A DNA stretch of 23,088 bases, from positions 3,807,411 to 3,830,498 of the forward strand of contig FN649736.1 of the NCBI GenBank assembly GCA_000310025.1, in the 5' to 3' direction. Numbering within the stretch: position 1 is the stretch's first letter; each line of letters opens with the position of its first letter. Below the pieces are notes generated by a model that searched no databases, was not told the origin of the DNA, and saw nothing but the letters and a program-made list of their open reading frames with translations. The DNA is from Ectocarpus siliculosus. Lineage: Eukaryota > Sar > Phaeophyceae > Ectocarpales > Ectocarpaceae. This document shows, piece by piece, positions 16,895 through 23,088 of the stretch. Made by a program: the position numbers and the translations under genes.

Positions 16895-18714
16895 AAGGGT
16901 CTGCATCTCCATTCTCTGGCGCTAACTTGGGAGCGTCGGTTACCACGCAACGATAACTTGCTGGGCGACCGATGTTGGTCTCAGGCTGGGAACTTTTGAA
17001 AAACTATTTCGCGTGAAGGCCAATTGCCGCGCGTGCAATAGCATAACCAGTCGTTTGCAGTTGCCCAAGTTGTCTTCTTCAGAGCACAAACAACAGAGGA
17101 TGGCCCGACGCAGGCAGCTCAAACATGCGATATGTGTCCTCATGTCCTTTCTGCTGACACGTAAACGCCGGAGGGTTGAACAACAATAGATAACTTCATA
17201 CATTGTTCAGTTTGGATTACATTGAACAAAGCCAGGCCATGACGACCGCAGACTGGTCCGTCTTGGTCAGCCTTAAGGATATTCCTTGTTGTACCATCCG
17301 GAACGTTACATCTGCATAGAGGATTATGGCTGGGTTATGGCTGGGGAGAGGAAACGTACATGCGAGAAGGTAGAAAGACAAGACGACGGGCTGTTTTGGG
17401 AAGTAGGGATCGTTGGGTGGGGACGGGCGGGAAGCGATCTGCCATTCCCGAGCCGCTTTTTGTTCTGGAGTAGCAGCAACAGAAGCTGAAAGGAAGAGCA
17501 ATCACTGCGATTCCCAAGATAATAGCAACAGCCAATCGGAAAACAATGCATGCGTCTTGTCTCCGTCGCAACGTACGTGTGTCTCGGATTGAACAGCCCA
17601 CAAAATACTGTTCCGAACGCAAACATGCGTGCCAAAGAGGCCGTGACGTCGAATCCCTTGCAGCTCTGGCACGCAATGCGTGGGCACCAACTTGCCAACG
17701 CGAACGAGAGGCGACGTAACGAGATCGAGGGCTGGATCCGCTGGAAGTTCCATAGACAGGCCCTAGAAGTACGAGCCCTGAACCAACCAATACGCCCTTG
17801 GCCACGGCTGCGCTGAAAGCAAACCCTGTGGAGTCATGTTCTTAGCATGTCGCACGTGAGCAAGACAGGCGCACTCTCTCCTCCTCCTGCTCTTGCACTG
17901 GCATTTGCCCCGAATTGGGAGGCAGCTCAGCTCCCACTGCCACGGTAATCACAGCAGCCACCGGCGATGTGGTAGGCTCGGCTTTCGACTAGGTACTATC
18001 GAACAACGGCGTCCTTTGATAGTGGTGACGGTAGTGTAATGACGTGTTGTCGACGCTGGCACGTACTATAGCATGTTGTCGTTCTGTTGCGCGTTGACAA
18101 AGAATCCCGAGGAATAATATCTCAACGTTCCTCATTTGAAAACAGCGCTTTCGCTCCTGATTCTGCACCATGTCTTCAATTGTTGAGAAAACTCTTCAAG
18201 TATCCTTAGACACTTGGCGGAGAAGCGTCTCTCCGAAACGCCCGAGGGCGGCAGGCTTTCACAGCCACCAGACGGCAACAACACCCGTTAGGGCTTTGGC
18301 TTTGGTGACCTCTTAGTCTATCACGTGCAAACCGCTTGCACAAGGAACCAAGGAGAATACGTAACGACCACCAGAGTGAAAATAAATGTATTATTCCAAC
18401 ACAACTCTGCATCAGCTACTCCCCCTGCCAAACCGCTTGCTGTGTTTCGGAATCCTTGCACACACACAGAGCTACTATCCTGCGGCTCTGCAACCACCCC
18501 GTTTCTCCCCGAATCCTCCATACTCTTTGGAAGTCACGCCGCAGATGATCACAACAACCCGTCTTCGCCGCCTCGCACTCTAGGCCCCGCCCGGGGCAGA
18601 CACGCCTACACAACACCAACTACCCTTCTCGTCGTCCTCGTGGCGGACAGGGCGGCGGAGACCGGGCGCGGGTCCCTCGCCGCGACCGCGAACGCCTCGC
18701 TCTTGGTGCTTTCA
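16895..18714. other. Intergenic or unannotated stretch
   Basis: 1.8 kb between the stop of the coiled-coil gene and the stop of the YCII gene. Apart from the weak minus-strand frame at 17335-17805 and a competing plus-strand frame at 17550-17816, I see no splice-supported coding sequence, RNA gene or clear repeat. Confidence 0.45.
17335..17805 (-). CDS. Weak candidate: small membrane protein exon
   Basis: An open frame of about 156 codons preceded by an acceptor-like GTTTGCTTTCAG near 17820. It contains two hydrophobic stretches: GVLVGSGLVLLG near its start and VFRLAVAIILGIAVIALPF in the middle, the latter followed by Cys and basic residues like a membrane anchor. No family is recognised and it has no ATG at the frame start (GTG). 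The plus strand has a rival open frame at 17550-17816 ending in charged residues (NERRRNEIEGWIRWKFHR). Only one, or neither, is real. Confidence 0.22.
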   Translation of the reverse strand: MAKGVLVGSGLVLLGPVYGTSSGSSPRSRYVASRSRWQVGAHALRARAARDSTSRPLWHACLRSEQYFVGCSIRDTRTLRRRQDACIVFRLAVAIILGIAVIALPFSFCCCYSRTKSGSGMADRFPPVPTQRSLLPKTARRLVFLPSRMYVSSPQP

Positions 18715-20746
18715 CTATAGCATAGTGCCCACCACGGCCATGTAGTCGCGGATCTGTTGCACGGGGGGGGGAGGCGTGCGTCGCGGCAGTCGTAAGCGGA
18801 CGGAATACCGGACGAGAAATGTGGGCGAGAGACGAAACGCCCAGGTCTTACTGGCGGGGGGGGGGGGTGCCTCGACAACGCAGAGACCTTCGGTGCTGAG
18901 ACCAACACTAAGACCCTCTCGCAAGGCATGCGCGACACAGCGTGCTCCCTCGCGTTCGCCTAGCTCACCGAGTGCGCGCGCGCGCTCACACGCACGTGAT
19001 GCTAAAAAAGAAGGAACAACGCGCGCATGCATCTCATGCCATCAAATAAGAAGCAAAAATACACAGCTTCTAGCCCCCATTACGAACCTTTCGGCAGCAC
19101 AGTACCTGATACTTGGTGACGAGCCCGCCGGTGTTGTACGGGTCCTTGTCGACGAACTGTTGGGCCTTTTCGGGGCTGGAGAAGAGGAGGACGGCACCGT
19201 CGCAGGGCTCCAAGAACGCCCCCCCTGTGTGCGGGAAAAACAAACGACATTACTACGCTTGAGCCAAGCACTGTTTTGTTGAGTAAGAACAGGATCACTG
19301 TAGGGTTGTTAACGAGCCATAATCGACACAAAAATGTAGCGCAGTCTAGCAAAAACGGCAAAACGTAAACGTATTCCCTTGTACAGGGGTTTCTTTCACC
19401 CACGGCAAGGTTGTCGCAATAGCTCTTTTAGTACTGACCAACCGGATCACCAGATCGTCACCTAGCACAGAGACTGACCTATTTACCTGCCAGTCTCGCG
19501 GAGATGCACACAAAAATCCCCTTTTGTGAAGTCAGACAAATCGGCATCAACACGGTCTAGTGAGGAGCTTACCACACTCCACTTAGCTACATAGGCGCGG
19601 CAAATATCTACAGGGGGGGAGGACACGCAAATCGCCACCGGCCTCCACCGACAGGAGCAGGCGTCCAATACGACGTGCATGCTCACCAAGCAGGCATGTT
19701 CCCTCTTCCGTCATGGCCTTGAGCAAGTCCAGGTGGTCCGTTCGGTATGGCCCACGCTTGTCGACCATGCCATCCACATACGTGTACACAACCGCGGCGA
19801 GCTTTGCCGGTTCACCTATGATTGATTTGAACGGGCGGGGTGGGCGCCGGCGAAAAGCGACGGGGTTAGGTGTTGAGCATCCCTGGTTTAGGTGGTAAGC
19901 AACAACTGCAGTGAAGTACCCGACAGGGCTCTCGCCCATGCCGGGTGCATGCCGGCACATGGAAGACATCCAGCCGCTGCAGGAACGAGATCACAGTTGC
20001 GATGATACCATACACGACCATCATCCTACACAACACAGTAAATCGTAAATCAAGCTTGTCCACCATCGGTAGACACTACGGAATACTCGTGATAATGGGT
20101 AAAACTGGAGATCACAGCGGGTCATCGCTTTCTTAACCAAGGAGTAGATGTGCTGTCAGAAACCGCAGATATCTTGACACGAGAACCGGTAGCAGCGCGA
20201 CGGTTGTTCGTTTCGTCCAGAGCACGTCATGGTCACATATCCACCAAGCAACAGACATCCCCAGCACTACCATCAAGCAGGCTCTGCTGGCAAATGTACG
20301 CCTGACTCCGTAGTTTTACACGCCGCAGATTCGGCCAAAGGGTTGTCCTTTGACAGCTAACTCGCGTGCGACCTCCTTACCTTTGGTCGCGCTCCCGTCC
20401 GCGCTCATGGAAAGGCTGCCGCTGCCGCTGCTGTTCGGTCGGGTGCTGCAACCGCGACTGTGCCCATCGATTTTCGATACAGCGGAGCCGCCGGCCAGCG
20501 GCAGCGAGGCGGACGGGGCTACGAACGCATCGCAAACGCCGGCGGTCAGGGCGACCAACGCCAGAGCAAGCCACGCTGCCGTTTGAATGTTGTGGGCGTT
20601 TGCAACAAGTCAAAACATAGTCCAAAGAGCGAGGCTGTGTGTTGAAGTGCCTCGGCAGGTGACATGTCGCAATACTTAGAAGTGGGTGTGTAACCAAAGA
20701 GCCACATCGTTGTCGTGCTGAGCATACATGTCGTTGTTGCCTGCAT
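18715..20746 (-). CDS. YCII-related domain protein with plastid-type bipartite presequence, complete, 5 exons
   Basis: Minus-strand join of 20695-20746, 20381-20575, 19687-19815, 19106-19224 and 18715-18753 gives 534 nt, 177 residues plus TAG, with every phase matching. Donors are GTTACA (weak), GTAAGG, GTGAGC and GTACTG. The C-terminal ~100 residues are a YCII (YciI-like) domain: KLAAVVYTYVDGM, RGPYRTDHLDLLKAM with the family His, GGAFLEPCDGAVLLFSS, and FVDKDPYNTGGLVTKYQIRD with the DPY/GLV signature. YCII proteins are small ferredoxin-fold proteins, some with enzymatic activity, here of unknown substrate. Residues 14-32 (MWLFAWLALALVALTAGVC) form a signal-peptide core followed by DAF-VAPS, like the ASAF-type junction of complex-plastid presequences. 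A Ser/Arg-containing transit stretch then ends SLSMSADG. Plastid location is inferred. The weakest part is the first intron; without it the frame has no ATG. Confidence 0.78.
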
Positions 20747-21287
20747 CGGCTATCGACGACGTGTCGAGATGCTCCGCCCGACATTCAGCAGTCTCCACAT
20801 GTACGCTACAACCTTGACAGAAGACGGCTTATTGCATGGATTGGCGTGATGCACTACATACCCTGACTCGTTTTCCACCCAATGGCAAATAAACAGCAAC
20901 AGAGTAAACCTCCTCGTCCACATAGTGCATCCCCTCTGGTCACAAAATCTCGCATGGTGGGGGTGTGTGGGGTGGCCCAGAGAGGAGGCGACCGAAACAT
21001 CGTCGTTGCAGCTTCCTGCAGGATGCAAGATCGACCTCACCACTGAAGTTCCGCACGGTCCCTCGGCTTGCCACTCCAAGTAGCCCTGTACGCAGCGCGT
21101 GTGCCATTGTCCCAAGATAATCTAGTAGCAGGACGGAGATGCAGTGCTTGCGGGAGCGGTGAGCCCTCTCTCCTACTGCTGTCTCCTACACCCCGGGGAT
21201 GATAGGGAAACATCCCCTGATTTCGACAGTCCCGTGTCCTACGTACATGCAGCATATTACAGCAGCGTCGGCTTGGACACAAATGCC
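20747..21287. promoter_or_regulatory. Divergent intergenic region between YCII and mTERF genes
   Basis: About 540 bp separates the two inferred start codons, which face outward. It must contain both 5' UTRs and promoters. I cannot point to a convincing TATA box or other element by eye; the assignment rests only on gene arrangement. Confidence 0.45.
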
Positions 21288-22895
21288 ATGTGGATCACGG
21301 CGTGGGCTTTGCCCTTCGCCATTTCCGCCACGCATGGCCTCCACTGCAGTGCGATAGCTACGCTGCCGAGGATTTCGTCACGAGGAAACCCGAGCGCCAG
21401 TGTGAGGAAGCCAACTGGCAGGAACAGGAGCAGGAGCAGCTCCTTGAATCATGCCGCAGCAGTTGTAGCAGCTTCTCCCCGTAGGCCGCCGCTGCAAGCA
21501 CCCTTTACCGTTGCGATCCTTCTAGAGTCTCTTGGAGACGTACCACAGCGAACCTTGCGGCACCTAGCTGGAAGCCCTCCGGCTTCCCAGCTCGAGCTGA
21601 CCCTGTCCGGGAGCGGGGCTCGGGCGTCGCGAGCCCAGGCGAAGCTGCGAGGGCTGCTGGAGGCGGTGGAATCGGTAGTGGTTGGGGCGCAGGAGAAGGA
21701 TGATGGTCTTGCTTCTGCTGCTACGAGGGTGGTGGCAGGGTGCCCAGCGTTGTTGCTGCTCGATGGGAAGGAGTTGCTGAACCGGGGTACGCAGCTTCGA
21801 GACATGGTGAGAGTTTGATGTGTATATGTCGTCATGTAAACTACTGCTGTACCGAGACGCGTTGCTACATACAAGTTGAGGTTGTGCTTTCATCTTTCGG
21901 TAGGGAGGTCGCACAAGCGAGGTGCGGGTACTATAAAGTGGCTTCCCACATTGTTACCTTCTCCTACAATACGCACCCCATCAGAAATGAAGTCATCGGT
22001 GACAGCTGAAACCCTTGGGGTGTCACTCGCAGCCTCCACTTATAACCTTGTGTGGTGGAAAATGGACGATGAGGCCGGTTGCGATCGTCTGTAGGTTCGT
22101 CAGATTGAGACATGCTTACACGTGATGACGTTTTTTGCTTGCTTGGTTGCGTGATGGGACGCTGGCTTGACGCAGGAAGGAGTCACGGAGGAGACTGCCG
22201 CACAGCTGGCGGTCGAGTACCCGGGGTACTTCACCTTGCCACCCGCGGCGAGAGCGAGAATCGGCTTCTTCGTCGGGAAGGTGCGTTTCGAACTCAGGGG
22301 CGTCGATGTACGGCGCTTACTCGTGACGCATGAGGGAGCTCTCCCCTTTTCTTGGGCTGATGGAAGCAAGCGCAGTTTTTGCGTTGTGGCGTCATCCCCC
22401 GCTTGCAAAGAGAGTTTGTTTGATTCGTTCTGCCTGTTGTCATGCAGCCACAATGATGGGCAGCGCAGAACGAATAGGAGAATAGGGGGGTCATCATACT
22501 CGTTTCGGTGTTTTCCTGGATGTTCACGGTGTGCTTGGTCTGGGCGTGCATGAGACGCGCACCTCCGGGGATTATGTGAACATGTTTGTCGACCGTGTTG
22601 TTGCGGTGGGGCTTGGAATATGTCACCCCAAGCTCTACCCATTTCACCTCAAATCATCTCAACTCAACCGGGTATCTACATGGGTTGGCGTTTGGGAATG
22701 TCCTGCGCTTGAAACTTGCGGTAATACCCTGCCAGGCTCATTTTGGCATGTCTTCAAAAACCTGAACAGGTCGGGCTGACGGCGAAGGATGTGGGTAGGC
22801 TGGCGAAGCGACGTCCGGACGTGATAGAAAACATCGGCGGAGGGCATGTTCGCCGACTCGTGGACTTGTTGTTGGAAGACCTCCACGTTGGCAAG
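21288..22895 (+). CDS. mTERF-family protein, first three exons, continues past right edge
   Basis: Join of 21288-21806, 22176-22280 and 22770-22895, all phase 0 (173, 35 and 42 codons), with donors GTGAGA, GTGCGT, GTGATA and CAG acceptors. mTERF proteins bind nucleic acid in mitochondria or plastids through helical repeats of about 30 residues. Repeat-like segments here: LASAATRVVAGCPALLLL in exon 1; GVTEETAAQLAVEYPGYFTL then ARARIGFFV in exon 2; VGLTAKDVGRLAKRRPDVIE then VRRLVDLLLEDLHVG in exon 3. Each has the leucine-rich pattern ending in a proline typical of mTERF motifs. The N-terminus from ATG 21288 is hydrophobic (MWITAWALPFAISA) then Ser/Arg-rich to about residue 70, consistent with an organelle presequence; plastid or mitochondrion cannot be decided. 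The C-terminal repeats lie outside the window. The frame is open upstream of the ATG, so an earlier start is possible. Confidence 0.7.
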
Positions 22896-23030
22896 GTGAT
22901 ACCGTGGCGTGGGACGTGGCCACTTTGCCCCCGCAGATGTTCTGCTGTGCCCGCCCCCTCCCCTCCGACACGTTCTTTGGGCTTATCACAGCAGGCACAC
23001 CACCGTTCTTGTAATGTGCATCGGGTGTTC

Positions 23031-23082
23031 GGGGGGGGGGCTGTACTCATCATCCAGTGTTTGGAGGGGGGGGGGGGGGGGG
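23031..23082. repeat. Two poly-G tracts at right edge
   Basis: Runs of 10 G (23031-23040) and 17 G (23066-23082) separated by a short unique stretch. They lie in what should be an intron of the mTERF gene. Confidence 0.85.
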
Positions 23083-23088
23083 TGGCGG

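Overview
This is nuclear eukaryotic DNA with spliced genes, most likely from a stramenopile alga with a complex (secondary red) plastid; a brown alga is my best guess. Four things point there: GT..AG introns of about 70-1000 nt with GTGAGC/GTAAGT-type donors, GC-rich coding exons with long Ala/Gly runs, abundant GA, CAGA and poly-C/poly-G microsatellites, and a protein whose N-terminus looks like a signal peptide plus transit peptide with an Ala-Phe junction. No rRNA, tRNA, CRISPR or bacterial-type operon was seen. All exon models come from reading splice sites, phases and protein motifs by eye. No transcript evidence or database search was available.

Layout. (1) Positions 68-11865, minus strand: ten phase-consistent exons of an XPD/Rad3-family iron-sulphur DNA helicase, best matched to FANCJ/BRIP1, with its 3' part running off the left edge. 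Introns 6 and 9 carry small tandem repeats and intron 1 carries a (GA)n tract of about 200 bp. (2) Positions 4108-10055: the 5.9 kb third intron of that helicase. It is filled with two decayed Helitron Rep/helicase copies, both minus, and three copies of a GA-rich repeat of about 0.6 kb that sits 5' of each helicase fragment. (3) Positions 12900-14713, minus: two more phase-0 exons encoding a Gly/Ser-rich protein with an in-frame minisatellite and the first half of a G-patch-like motif. They may be upstream exons of the same helicase gene, because the motif appears to continue across a possible splice into 11910. (4) Positions 15843-16894, plus: a small three-exon coiled-coil protein. (5) Positions 18715-20746, minus: a complete five-exon, 177-residue YCII-related protein with a plastid-type presequence. 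(6) Positions 21288 to beyond the right edge, plus: an mTERF-family gene, head-to-head with the YCII gene across about 540 bp. Stretches 14714-15842 and 16895-18714 hold no gene I can support with confidence.

Functionally the window joins a nuclear genome-maintenance helicase to two genes whose products probably act in organelles (YCII, mTERF). The shared divergent promoter of the last two is the only suggestion of co-regulation. The most unusual points are the possible G-patch-to-FANCJ continuity, the large low-complexity insertions between the helicase's Fe-S cysteines, the two complementary Helitron relics inside one intron, and the plastid-targeted YCII protein.
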